Source: Ruegeria marina
GTDB taxonomy: Bacteria > Pseudomonadota > Alphaproteobacteria > Rhodobacterales > Rhodobacteraceae
Direction of reading: 5' to 3'
Assembly (NCBI RefSeq): GCF_900101475.1
Contig: NZ_FMZV01000011.1
Coordinates: forward strand, 1-64,000
DNA length: 64,000 bases
The notes under the pieces were generated by a model, which did not search any database, had not been told where the DNA came from, and saw nothing but the letters and a program-made list of their open reading frames with translations. A program made the position numbers and the translations under genes. Each line of letters starts with the position of its first letter. The stretch's first letter is position 1. Positions 17,587 to 26,044 of the stretch are shown piece after piece.

Positions 17587-18591
17587 TTATGGCGCGCAGT
17601 TGGCCTTGCCTTCTTCGATCAGCTTCATGATCTGTTCACCGTCGGCACCGTATTCGGCGGTCATTTCCGCCCAGAACGGGGGCAGCTTGTCGCGGAATCT
17701 CACGATTTCCTCGTCGGTGACTTCGACAACCTGGCCGCCGCCCTTGATGTGCATCTGGCGCAGCATGTCCTCGAAGGCGAACACTTCGTCCATGATCCCC
17801 TTGGATGTGAACCGCTCCAGCGCCCGTTTCATTGCGGCCTGATCCTCTTCGCTCATGCGATCCATGACGCGTTGGCTTACCGCCCACATGCCGGGGCCGT
17901 TGGAATAGTTATACTCGGTCACAATCGGCGCGACCTTGTTCAGGCCCGACGGGATGTAGAAGGTATAGACGGTCGGGTACATGTCGATCAGGCCAGTGGA
18001 CAGGGCCGAGGCCGCTTCGCCGGGCGAGACCGGCACCGGGTTGGCGCCCATCGCGCGCCAATAGGCTGAGTTGATCTTGTTGACCGAAATGCCAACCTTG
18101 AGCCCTTTCAGCTCGTCCGCGCTGCGCACCGGGCGATCGGCCGTGAACCAACCATTGCCAACCTCGGCCCAGGAGCCAAAATACACACCTTTCGAGCCGA
18201 GGCGCTCGCGGATTTCGTCCGTCAGGTAGTTGTCCTGCACGCAGGCGCGCTGATCGTTGCTGTCATAGAGGCCGTAAAGCTGCATCAAGCCAATTTCTGG
18301 GGCTTGCTGCGCGCCGGCACTCACGGTGAAAAGACCCATCTCGATGCGACCGCGCGCCAGCTGCGCCAGAGTGTCGTTCTCGGTGCCAAGCTGCGAGTTG
18401 AAGTAGGGCTCGACCTTGAGGCGCCCTTCGCTTTCTTCGGCAACCGCCTCGGCCAGCCGGTTGATCTGTGCGCCCCACGGGGTTTTCTCTGGGGCCACCG
18501 TTGCTAGCTTGAGAACCGTTTCCGCCTGAGCGCCCGAGACGAACGTCATTGCCATCAGTCCATAGGCCGCAAGTGTTTTGTAGAGTGCCAT
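17587..18591 (-). CDS. dctP: TRAP transporter solute-binding protein (DctP type)
   Basis: A 334-residue periplasmic binding protein. The start at 18591 follows AGGAGG. A signal peptide is visible (ALYKTLAAYGLMAMTFVSGAQA, cleavage about residue 23). The mature part begins ETVLKLATVAPEKTPWGAQINRLAEAV and carries the usual ELKGLKVGI segment (about 163-171). It is the first gene of the long minus-strand operon and is divergent from the LysR gene at 18794, so the LysR protein is the probable regulator. Confidence 0.9.
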   Translation of the reverse strand: MALYKTLAAYGLMAMTFVSGAQAETVLKLATVAPEKTPWGAQINRLAEAVAEESEGRLKVEPYFNSQLGTENDTLAQLARGRIEMGLFTVSAGAQQAPEIGLMQLYGLYDSNDQRACVQDNYLTDEIRERLGSKGVYFGSWAEVGNGWFTADRPVRSADELKGLKVGISVNKINSAYWRAMGANPVPVSPGEAASALSTGLIDMYPTVYTFYIPSGLNKVAPIVTEYNYSNGPGMWAVSQRVMDRMSEEDQAAMKRALERFTSKGIMDEVFAFEDMLRQMHIKGGGQVVEVTDEEIVRFRDKLPPFWAEMTAEYGADGEQIMKLIEEGKANCAP

Positions 18592-18684
18592 GTTTCTCCT
18601 CCTGTCCACAGCAGACTGCAGTTGTGCCCAACATCAACAGACGCTTGCATTCAGTCCACTTTACTTTTTTAATGATAATATTCG

Positions 18685-18700
18685 CACTTCGAATGAAGTG
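18685..18700. promoter_or_regulatory. Candidate LysR operator
   Basis: The palindrome CACTTC-GAAT-GAAGTG lies in the 202-base gap between the divergent dctP and LysR genes, next to an AT-rich stretch (18661-18682). LysR proteins usually bind a dyad with a T-N11-A core in such a gap. The assignment is inferred from position and symmetry only. Confidence 0.5.
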
Positions 18701-18793
18701 GAATCCTAACGTGAAAACAGGCGCGTGAGTCCGCCTCACGAATTTGGCGACGTGCCGTCACAAAGACACGAAACGCCGGAACCGAGGTGAGAA

Positions 18794-19756
18794 ATGCAAA
18801 ATCTGACGCAGTTGCACTATTTCTGGCTCGTCGCACAGGAGGGAAGCTTTGCGCGGGCCGCAGAGCTGGCGCATATCACTCAACCCGCGCTCAGCAATGC
18901 CATCAAAAGCCTCGAGCAGCGCCTCGGCTTCCTGCTGTTCGAACGGTCCGAGCGCCCGATCCGGCTTACGTCAGAAGCACAAGCGATCCTGAGACAGGTC
19001 GAAGCGACGCTACGCGAAGCGCACAACCTGGATCAAACGCTCGAGAACCTGTCCACCGGCGATTATGGCCACATCCGCGCTGGAATGACCGCGGTCTTTT
19101 CTACCTCTCTCGGCGGCCCGATTCTCGCAGAGTGGCACAATGCACACCCTGACGTGACGCTCGAACTGATTATCGGGGAAACCACTGATCTCATCGGAGC
19201 GATGCGAGACAGTGATCTGGATCTTATCGTAGGGGACACGCGAGATCTCCGGTACGACGTCGATGATCTGGACATGACCGCGTTGCCCCCGATTCCCGGC
19301 GGCGCCTTTTGCCGCGTGGGCCACCCCATCCTGAATCTACGCCATCCGACTGCCGCTGACCTCGCCCGCTATCGCTTCGCGGGAACGCATTTCCCCGATG
19401 CCATCGTCAGAGCATTCGCGCGTTTCCTAGGCCGTAAAGACGGCGATCTCAGTCCGGTCATTTCGATCGACAGTCACAATATCGCGGCAGTACGAGATGC
19501 GGTTGCCGAAAGTGATCTGATCTTGCTGACGACATCCGGGACGGTCCGGAATGCCTTGGCGCTCGGCGTGTTGAAGCAGATCCCGATCGACTTGGGAATT
19601 GATGGCGAATGGGCCGTCGCCAAACGCCGCGGACGGGTCCTCCATTCGGCAACCGACACCTTGATCAACAAGATCGTCGAAATTGCGCGAAGGGAGCACG
19701 ATCAGCGCCTTGCCCCGTATGTGCAAAAACTCGTTCCTTCCCGACACGAACGATAG
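18794..19756 (+). CDS. LysR-family regulator of the divergent TRAP/2-oxo acid operon
   Basis: A 320-residue LysR protein with GAGGTGAG before the ATG. The HTH is GSFARAAELAHITQPALSNAIKSLEQRLG (about 17-45), followed by an effector domain with ALPPIPGGAFCRVGHPIL. It starts 202 bases from dctP in the opposite direction. Its likely role is activation of the long catabolic operon by the imported acid or an intermediate; this is inferred from gene arrangement. Confidence 0.88.
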   Translation: MQNLTQLHYFWLVAQEGSFARAAELAHITQPALSNAIKSLEQRLGFLLFERSERPIRLTSEAQAILRQVEATLREAHNLDQTLENLSTGDYGHIRAGMTAVFSTSLGGPILAEWHNAHPDVTLELIIGETTDLIGAMRDSDLDLIVGDTRDLRYDVDDLDMTALPPIPGGAFCRVGHPILNLRHPTAADLARYRFAGTHFPDAIVRAFARFLGRKDGDLSPVISIDSHNIAAVRDAVAESDLILLTTSGTVRNALALGVLKQIPIDLGIDGEWAVAKRRGRVLHSATDTLINKIVEIARREHDQRLAPYVQKLVPSRHER

Positions 19757-19991
19757 CTGGTTCCGCCCCACGCACGGGCCGGATCGTCAGTAGCGTCCTT
19801 CGGTGGTCCGAAATTTTCTCTCGTCTTTGTGCGATGATAGGTTGGATGAACCAGAAATCCTCCGTTGCTTCCCCCTAAATATGTCCGGGTGGCCCCCACG
19901 CCAGAAAATGGCAGCAATGTCCGGATGCTGTTGAAAAAGTCGTTGTTTGACGGCGGCGGGAATGACGGCCAGGCGCTGCCTTTCCGGCTCT

Positions 19992-20760
19992 TCACGCCGG
20001 GGTTGCTGTGAGCTTTGCAAGTTTGCGGAGGTTCTGGACTGTTGCTGCGAGGTGGAACTCATCCTTTGCGCCGTTTGGTCCTCCAAGGCGGAGGCGGTCG
20101 AGGCCGATGATGCGTTTGAGGTGGGCGAAGAGCATCTCTACCTTCTTTCTGGCGTAGCTGGAGGCGACATAGGCATCGGTCTTCGCGATATCCCGTGCTT
20201 TTTGGCGGGCGCCCCTTTGAGATGTCCGCCAGTACGGCTTCAGTTCCTTTTCGCCGGGACATTTATATGCATCGGTGTCGGGATCGTAGGTGAAGCCAGT
20301 GGCAGGAAACGCGCCGTCCTTGCGCTCGGACTTGTCCGAAGACCGGGATGTGCGGCTCGGTATCTTGCTCTTCGACAAGCCAGCCGAGCATGTCGCGCAC
20401 GGCACCCGCCTCCGCCTGCCGGATCGGCGCAGTCGCTTCGACATCGACGATGATCGCATGGTCCAGATCGACCAGGTAGTTGGTGCTGTAGGCAAAGAAG
20501 GCCCTGTCGCCATTGGCTCCGGTCAACCGCGTGGCCGGATCGGCGGGCGAGATCGCCTTTGGCTTTACCAGTGTCGCCGCGCCGAAGGCCGCATCATCGA
20601 GCGTGTCGAGGTATGCCTGTGTCGCCCGGTTTGCGGCATCTGCTGCAGACCATTCCGAGAAGTCCACCTTATTCTCGTCAACGCTCAGTCGACATTCGGC
20701 CAGGCCGTCCCCTGCGTGGGGCTTCTTTGCGTCTCACCGTGGGAAATTCACTGTGGCAGC
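19992..20760 (-). pseudogene. IS1182-family transposase remnant, frameshifted and internally deleted
   Basis: Two minus-strand frames together read as one degraded DDE transposase. The upstream frame (about 20760-20330) gives SVDENKVDFSEW, then LTGANGDRAFFAYSTNYLVDLDHAIIVDVEATAPIRQAE and EPHIPVFGQ. The downstream frame (about 20340-19992) continues with KSERKDGAF, YDPDTDAYKCPGEKEL and KKVEMLFAHLKRIIGLDRLRL. The step from one frame to the other near 20335 is a frameshift. Compared with the family, the parts between RDML and GWLVEEQ and after KPYW are missing. It cannot encode a working transposase. Confidence 0.8.
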
Positions 20761-20810
20761 ATCAGAATGCTGATGGTGTCGTAGTTGTCCCGGTCTGCTC
20801 TCCTATGGAT

Positions 20811-20891
20811 CAGCCAGATACAGTGAGCAATCTGAACAAGAAGATCTACGCCAAGATCGACGACTGGCGGCAGCGGCAGATCGAGGGGGAG
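20811..20891 (+). pseudogene. IS256 (mutator-type) transposase fragment
   Basis: A short stretch encodes DTVSNLNKKIYAKIDDW followed by RQRQIEGE, matching the segment just before the first catalytic Asp in IS256-family transposases. The similarity stops after Glu and the rest of the gene is absent. It lies immediately beside the IS1182 remnant, on the opposite strand. Confidence 0.7.
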
Positions 20892-20924
20892 GCCGGATAT
20901 ACCGTTCGTGCCGTAGATGTTTAG

Positions 20925-21169
20925 CGCGGCGACACTGTCGTGCTCGCCCGCCGGGACGGCCGGGCTGTCGCATTGGCCGGAAGCGTAGTCACCGAGCCGA
21001 CACCTTCGCCGATGCCGGAAACGATGCCATCGGCTATCCTGATGGGATCGTGCCGAAAGCGCCCGATCACATCGCGGAACTGCTGCGCCTCCGCCGATAT
21101 CACCTGAAAAAGACGGCGGACGAGGATTTCTCCTGCCCGCCGCATTTCATTTCGGTGCAACCTGTGCGT
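20925..21169. other. Unassigned stretch at the IS debris boundary
   Basis: No recognisable gene. Short open frames on both strands show no family resemblance that I can name. It separates the IS remnants from the 3' end of the second TRAP operon. Confidence 0.35.
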
Positions 21170-22462
21170 CTAGCCGACGGTGCTTCCGAGCCAAAGCGTG
21201 ATCGCGGGAAAGGCAACCAGCACGGCAAGGCGAAGCACATCAACAGAGATAAAGGGTACGAGGCCTTTGAATATCCGAACCACCGGAACGTCGGGCAGGA
21301 CGGCCTTGAGGACGAACACGTTCATTCCGACGGGTGGCGTGACCAGTGCGATCTCGGTCACGACGATCACGATGATCCCAAACCAGACCAGATCGAATCC
21401 TTGCGCGACGACGATGGGCGCAAAGAGCGGTACGAAGATCAGGATGATCGCCATCGAATCCATCACGCAGCCCAGCACGAGGAATACGAGCATGATCGCG
21501 AAGATCAGCGCATAGCCTTCGAGGCCCGTTGACTGGACAAGAGCGAGGACCCCCGCGGCCAGACCTGACAAGGTCAGGAGCTTGGACAGCATGAGCGCAC
21601 CAAACAGAACCGTGTAGAGCGACACCGATGTATAGGCTGTGTCGATGATGACCCTGCGTAACACCGTCCAGGTTAGCCGACCGTGGAAGGTGGCAATCAG
21701 GATCGCGAGGCCCGCGCCCATGCCGGCCGCTTCGGTCGGGGTGAAAAGCTTGGCATATAGACCGCCGATGATAAGGCCGAACAGGAGGATGAACGGCCAG
21801 ATGCCCGATAGAGCCTTAAGCTTTTCCGGCCAGGGTGTCTTTTCACCCTGGGGGGCGTGGTCGGGATTGCGGGCAGCGACAAATCGGATGGCAAGCATGT
21901 AGAGTGCGAGCCCGAGCAGACCGGGAACCACACCTGCAATGAACAGATCGCCAATATTGGTTTGGGTCAGGATGCCGTAAACCACCATGATGATCGACGG
22001 CGGGATAAGTATCCCGAGCGTACCGCCTGCGGCGATCGTGCCTGCGGCCAGTTCATCGGAATAATGGTACTTCTTCATGCTGGGGTAGGCGACTTTGGCC
22101 ATGGTAGCCGCAGTGGCGTAACTCGACCCGCAGACAGCCGAGAACCCGGAACAGGCCACCATTGTCGACAGAGCGAGGCCGCCGCGTACGTGGCCGACAA
22201 AGGCGTAAGCCGCGCGGAAAAGGTCGTGGGCGATGCCGGTCTTGGAAATCACGTTGCCCATCAGGATGAACATAGGCACGACCGCGAGGTCATAGGACAA
22301 AACCGCATCGGAGATGGTTAATGGCAGCAACTGCAAGGCGATGTTCCAGTTGATGGCAAATCCGATCCCGGCAACAGAAACGGCCAACAACGAAAAGGCG
22401 AGGGGCACCCGCAGAAAGGCCAGCAGGATGGCCGCAAGCATGGAAATGGAGCCGACGATCAT
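21170..22462 (-). CDS. dctM: TRAP transporter large permease (DctM type)
   Basis: A 430-residue polytopic membrane protein with the DctM signatures GGTLGILIPPSIIMVVYGIL and LVTPPVGMNVFVLKAVLPD. Its start overlaps the small permease stop by 4 bases. It is the last gene of an operon that begins with an M20D amidohydrolase (25284), so the transported solute is likely to be that enzyme's substrate, an N-acyl amino acid such as hippurate. That link is inference from operon structure. Confidence 0.92.
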   Translation of the reverse strand: MIVGSISMLAAILLAFLRVPLAFSLLAVSVAGIGFAINWNIALQLLPLTISDAVLSYDLAVVPMFILMGNVISKTGIAHDLFRAAYAFVGHVRGGLALSTMVACSGFSAVCGSSYATAATMAKVAYPSMKKYHYSDELAAGTIAAGGTLGILIPPSIIMVVYGILTQTNIGDLFIAGVVPGLLGLALYMLAIRFVAARNPDHAPQGEKTPWPEKLKALSGIWPFILLFGLIIGGLYAKLFTPTEAAGMGAGLAILIATFHGRLTWTVLRRVIIDTAYTSVSLYTVLFGALMLSKLLTLSGLAAGVLALVQSTGLEGYALIFAIMLVFLVLGCVMDSMAIILIFVPLFAPIVVAQGFDLVWFGIIVIVVTEIALVTPPVGMNVFVLKAVLPDVPVVRIFKGLVPFISVDVLRLAVLVAFPAITLWLGSTVG

Positions 22463-22959
22463 AGTGCTTCCTCCTCATGGGTGTCTTCGGGATCGACCAT
22501 CGGGCCGGAAAAGGCGATGGCAAGTGCGGCAAGAGCGGACAACGCACAGCTCGCGGCCATGAAGAAATAGAGCGGCGCCCTTGGTACGCGGAGAGCCTGG
22601 CTGACCTCCGAGATGCGCGAGGCGTTCAGTCCGTGCTGGACGAAGAGCCAGGCGATAAGTGCCAGAACTGCGGTCACGAGGACGCTGATCAGAACGCGCC
22701 ACCACGCCATCCAGGGCTTGTTCACGAGTTTGTCGGCCAAGTCGATCGTCAGATGCGCACCGGCGGTCGTCACCAGCGGAAGGCCGGCAAAAACAACCAA
22801 CGCCATCAGATGCTCTGTGATGTCATTGGCCCCGTAGATTGGCTTGCCGACGATCCTGCGGCCTATGACGTCTGCGAAGGTCAGCGCGACCATTGCCAGG
22901 AGGAACAGTGCCATGACTGTTTCAACTCCCCGGCGGATATTCCATGCCATGGACAGCAT
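22459..22959 (-). CDS. dctQ: TRAP transporter small permease (DctQ type)
   Basis: A 166-residue membrane protein with four hydrophobic segments; LALVTFADVIGRR-like features are present (FLLAMVALTFADVIGRRIVG). The start at 22959 is downstream of GGGAGGAG. It pairs with the large permease at 22462 and follows the binding protein gene after a strong hairpin. Confidence 0.88.
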   Translation of the reverse strand: MLSMAWNIRRGVETVMALFLLAMVALTFADVIGRRIVGKPIYGANDITEHLMALVVFAGLPLVTTAGAHLTIDLADKLVNKPWMAWWRVLISVLVTAVLALIAWLFVQHGLNASRISEVSQALRVPRAPLYFFMAASCALSALAALAIAFSGPMVDPEDTHEEEAL

Positions 22960-22979
22960 GATCCTGTCTCCTCCCAAAG

Positions 22980-23005
22980 GCGGGAGCCGGAAAACCGGCC
23001 CCCGC
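22980..23005 (-). repeat. Intercistronic hairpin after dctP
   Basis: Arms 22980-22990 and 22995-23005 form an 11-bp stem with one G-U pair and a four-base loop, in the gap between the binding-protein and small-permease genes. There is no T-run, so mRNA stabilisation or attenuation is more likely than termination. Confidence 0.6.
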
Positions 23006-23013
23006 TGTGCTGC

Positions 23014-24066
23014 TTACTGAGACACAGGCACGGCGGATTGCGGTGCGAGCGACTTGTAGGTGTCGTTGTAGAACCTCAGCATCGCCTGAGGGTCTGCGAC
23101 GCCCGCGGCTTTGGCGGCATCCACCCAATCGGCAACCATGGTGTCGTAGATCGTATCCACTGCTGCGATCAGTTCCGGCGAAGCGTCCACGATCTCATGA
23201 CCGGCCGCGCCCAGCTTTTCGATGGCGGCGGGGTTTTGAAGATCGAAGTTCTTGCCCCAGGCGGCCGAAAGCTCTTCGCCGATGATCCCTTCGATGGCAG
23301 CCTTGTCCTGGTCGGAAAGACCATCCCACTTGGCACCGTTCATGATGACGAAGAAGGTCGCGTCATAGAAGCCATTGGGGAAAATGGTGTGGTGTTCAAG
23401 GCTGTCTTCGAGGCGGAAGTTTACCACGGATTCCATGGTGTGAAGCGACCCGTCGATGACACCGCTTTCCAGCATCTCATATGCTTTCGTCGCAGGTGCG
23501 GCGACTGGAACAGCGCCCAGCGAGGACAACAGTTTTTCCTGGATCGGTCCGCCCATGCGGAATTTGACGTTGGCCAAATCCTCGGGTGCGGTCACTGTCT
23601 TGGACCCATGGTGCAGTTGGCCGCCACCGAACATGCCGACGGCAAGCATCTTCACACCTTCAAAGGCCGCGTTGCCGGCCAAATGCGCCTCATAGGTCCG
23701 CCACAGCGCCCGGCTTTGAGCTTCGGCATGGGTGCCGGCATTCGGGAACTCGGCGAACCACATCGACACGAAACGTTCGGGCTCATAAGTGAAGTTGCCC
23801 CAGGTGATGTCCGCGACACCGTTGCGGGCCAGTTCCCAGTGTTGCGGCGGGCTGGCCAGCGGCGCGGGCAGGATCGTAACCGTGACGCGACCTTCTGTGG
23901 CTTCTGCGACCTTCTCGGTGAAGGGGACAAGGAAATCGGTGTGCACGAAGTGCGTCGGCGGCACCCAGGACGACATGGTGAGCGTCTCGGCACTGGCCAT
24001 CGTGCCGGCCATCATGGCCGATGCAGCAACGGCGCCCTTGAGCATGGATTTGGTGAAGGTGATCAT
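23014..24066 (-). CDS. dctP: TRAP transporter solute-binding protein (DctP type)
   Basis: A 350-residue periplasmic protein. GGGAGG precedes the ATG. The signal peptide is about 26 residues (ITFTKSMLKGAVAASAMMAG then TMASA). The mature protein begins ETLTMSSWVPPTHFVHTDFLVPF, and AEDLANVKFRMGGPIQEKL-type elements (about 160-180) are normal for the family. The gene lies 27 bases after the M20D amidohydrolase gene and before the two permease genes, giving a complete uptake system for that enzyme's probable substrate. Confidence 0.9.
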   Translation of the reverse strand: MITFTKSMLKGAVAASAMMAGTMASAETLTMSSWVPPTHFVHTDFLVPFTEKVAEATEGRVTVTILPAPLASPPQHWELARNGVADITWGNFTYEPERFVSMWFAEFPNAGTHAEAQSRALWRTYEAHLAGNAAFEGVKMLAVGMFGGGQLHHGSKTVTAPEDLANVKFRMGGPIQEKLLSSLGAVPVAAPATKAYEMLESGVIDGSLHTMESVVNFRLEDSLEHHTIFPNGFYDATFFVIMNGAKWDGLSDQDKAAIEGIIGEELSAAWGKNFDLQNPAAIEKLGAAGHEIVDASPELIAAVDTIYDTMVADWVDAAKAAGVADPQAMLRFYNDTYKSLAPQSAVPVSQ

Positions 24067-24093
24067 CTGGATCCTCCCTTGGATGATATGGGT

Positions 24094-25284
24094 TTATGTC
24101 AGTTGGTGAGAGTTGAGCGTCGCGCTCGTTCGGAGCTTTGCCAGATCGGCAAAGATAGCGGCTCCGACCGGGATGATTTCCGGATCGAAGACGAATTCGG
24201 GGTGGTGCGGTGCGTAGCCGTCCTGACCAATAAAGAAGTAGGCGCCGGGCACTATGGCCGAGAGTTCCGAGAAATCCTCGGAGGCCATGAGGCTGCGAGC
24301 GTTCTCGGTCACCCGGTTTGGTCCAACGACCCGGGTTGCCGCAGCCACGGCCGCAGCGACGCAGGCAGAATCATTCAGCGTGACTGGCACCATGCGGACC
24401 ACATCGATCTCGATGAGGACGCGAAAGAGCAGTTCGGTTGCGCGCACCGCGTCCTGCAGCAAATCGGCCAGCGTGTCGCGCACCTCGGGGGCCGTGGTGC
24501 GCATGGTCCCCTCGATCCGGACGGTGTCGGGCAGGATGTTCCGTGCCGTGCCGCCCTGCATCAAGCCAAAAGAGATGACACCGGTATGGCGCGCGTCAAA
24601 GCTGCGCGTGGCGGCCTGTTGGACAGATGAGATCAGGTGGGCGGCGGCCGCGATGGCGTCTTGCCCTGTATGCGGCATCGACCCATGTGCGCCCTGCGCT
24701 CTTATCGTGATGTCGATATTGTCGGCAGAGGACAGCGCTGCCGTCGCTGGTACGCCGATCTGACCGGCAGGCAGGTCCGGTGAGTTGTGCAGGGCGTAGA
24801 TTTCATCGCAGGGAAACCGGTCGAAGAGACCATCTGCGATCATGGCACGTGCACCGGTCAGCAGTTCCTCGGCGGGCTGAAAGATGAAGCGAATCGTGCC
24901 GTCGAAATCCCGATGCGCCGCGAGATAGGCGGCGGCCGTGATCGCGGTGACCATGTGTCCGTCATGCCCGCAGCCGTGGAACCGAGCGGGAACTTCGGAC
25001 GCGTAACTGACCGTGGATTTTTCCTGCATCGGCAGCGCATCAAGTTCTGCCCGGAAGGCGATACAGCGGCCGGGTGCCTCAAGTGACGCACCTGGACCAT
25101 GCAAGGTCCCGACGACACCCGTGCCGCCAATGCCAGTCGCTACGGTATATCCGAGGTCGGTCAACCGTTCCGCGACAAAGGCCGCGGTTCGCACTTCTTC
25201 GAACCCGGTTTCGGGGTGGCGATGCAGGGTCTCCAGCCAGTCTTGCGACGTTTTGCGTTGCGTCTCGTACCAGGTGGTGAACAT
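24094..25284 (-). CDS. M20D amidohydrolase, hippurate hydrolase/N-acyl amino acid type
   Basis: A 396-residue metallo-amidohydrolase. The start at 25284 (MFTTWYETQRKTS) has GGAG upstream. Metal and catalytic residues of the M20D family are visible: Cys105 and His107 in HGCGHDGHM, Glu139-Glu140 in FQPAEE, His166 in YALHNSPDLPAGQIG, and the C-terminal LMASEDFSEL. The first acidic motif reads RAELDALPM. The family cleaves hippurate (benzoylglycine) and other N-acyl amino acids to a carboxylate and a free amino acid. Neighbours argue for hippurate: glycine-riboswitch-controlled glycine genes follow across the MarR gene and benzoate genes come next. Substrate not provable from sequence alone. Confidence 0.85.
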   Translation of the reverse strand: MFTTWYETQRKTSQDWLETLHRHPETGFEEVRTAAFVAERLTDLGYTVATGIGGTGVVGTLHGPGASLEAPGRCIAFRAELDALPMQEKSTVSYASEVPARFHGCGHDGHMVTAITAAAYLAAHRDFDGTIRFIFQPAEELLTGARAMIADGLFDRFPCDEIYALHNSPDLPAGQIGVPATAALSSADNIDITIRAQGAHGSMPHTGQDAIAAAAHLISSVQQAATRSFDARHTGVISFGLMQGGTARNILPDTVRIEGTMRTTAPEVRDTLADLLQDAVRATELLFRVLIEIDVVRMVPVTLNDSACVAAAVAAATRVVGPNRVTENARSLMASEDFSELSAIVPGAYFFIGQDGYAPHHPEFVFDPEIIPVGAAIFADLAKLRTSATLNSHQLT

Positions 25285-25345
25285 CTGCGTGGGCTCCAAT
25301 TCATCGCAATGTGAGAATATTGCGCGGCGATACTTGTCCGGCAAG

Positions 25346-25366
25346 ATAGTTTCTTGTTAAGACTAT
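25346..25366. promoter_or_regulatory. Candidate MarR operator, site 1
   Basis: A near-palindrome with ATAGT and ACTAT ends spans 25346-25366, in the gap between the amidohydrolase and marR genes. Read toward the amidohydrolase it matches site 2 (25920-25940) at 17 of 21 positions, both containing ATAGTCTT and GAAACTA in the same spacing. A shared site in two promoters beside a MarR gene points to that protein as the binder. Confidence 0.7.
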
Positions 25367-25426
25367 TTCGCGTGAAAATCAGGGTAAGACGTGATACCTT
25401 TTGGGTATCGAGGGCAGGAGCAGCAG

Positions 25427-25918
25427 ATGGCGCAGAACGACAGGACATTCAAAAACGAACGCCTGACTTACAGGTTGAACATCGTTGCCCAAGAGGCGAT
25501 CCAGGCCAATGACCAGATCTTCCTGAGTGAGACGGGATGCCGGATTCGCGATCTGCGTGTGTTGCGCCTGATTGACGATTGGCCGGGCACTACGTTTGCA
25601 GAAATCGCAAAAATAACGGGTTTTGATAGAAGTTTGACGTCCAGAATCATTCAGAACCTGATTGGCGCGGGTCTGATCGAGCGCGAAAACTCCAGTGAAG
25701 ATGCGCGGGTATTCCTGCTTTCCACGACCCAAAAAGGTAAGGAGGTTCGACAAGTGGCGCGCCGTTTGTCGGATCGGCTGGAGGTGATCCTGACGGACCC
25801 GCTGTCTGCACAGGAGATGCGAGCCTTCAACGAAATCCTTGCCCGTCTTGGCGCTTGGGTGACCTCGGAAGAATATCGAGATGCGCTGACTCATGAGACG
25901 CAAAAAGACGCAAAATAA
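25427..25918 (+). CDS. MarR-family transcriptional regulator
   Basis: A 163-residue MarR protein; the ATG at 25427 follows AGGAG. The winged HTH is TTFAEIAKITGFDRSLTSRIIQNLIGAGLIERENSSEDARVFLLSTTQKG in the usual place (about 57-108), flanked by dimerisation helices. It is divergent from the amidohydrolase-TRAP operon and ends just before the riboswitch operon. Two copies of one palindrome flank it. MarR proteins in aromatic catabolism commonly respond to an aromatic acid or its CoA ester; hippurate or benzoate is a plausible effector here. Confidence 0.87.
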   Translation: MAQNDRTFKNERLTYRLNIVAQEAIQANDQIFLSETGCRIRDLRVLRLIDDWPGTTFAEIAKITGFDRSLTSRIIQNLIGAGLIERENSSEDARVFLLSTTQKGKEVRQVARRLSDRLEVILTDPLSAQEMRAFNEILARLGAWVTSEEYRDALTHETQKDAK

Positions 25919-25919
25919 A

Positions 25920-25940
25920 ATAGTCTTGACGTGAAACTAA
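25920..25940. promoter_or_regulatory. Candidate MarR operator, site 2, overlapping a promoter
   Basis: This site starts 2 bases after the marR stop. It contains ATAGTCTTGAC-GT-GAAACTAA and matches site 1 read toward the amidohydrolase at 17 of 21 bases. It includes TTGACG (25926-25931), a good -35 element for transcription into the glycine riboswitch, so bound repressor would block that promoter. The corresponding position in site 1 is TTAACA. Confidence 0.7.
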
Positions 25941-25975
25941 TCTCGCATTAAGCCTTTTGTAGCCTACCAAGCTAT

Positions 25976-26044
25976 CACAGGAGAGGCCGATCATTCGGCG
26001 CCGAAGGAGCAACCCCCCGGAACCTCTCAGGCAAAAGGACTGTG
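25976..26044 (+). ncRNA. Glycine riboswitch aptamer (single)
   Basis: The conserved core of the glycine aptamer is present in order: GGAGAGG (from 25980), GCGCCGAAGGAGCAA (25999-26013), CCTCTCAGGCAAAAGGAC (26023-26040). P1 is CACAG (25976-25980) with CTGTG (26040-26044). Only one aptamer is seen before the gene starting at 26153. An anti-Shine-Dalgarno pairing is possible further down: CCCGCGA (26089-26095) with TCGCGGG (26138-26144), covering part of the GGGAGG ribosome-binding site (26142-26147). Translational control is therefore likely. The downstream enzymes use glycine, which supports an ON-switch. Confidence 0.9.
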
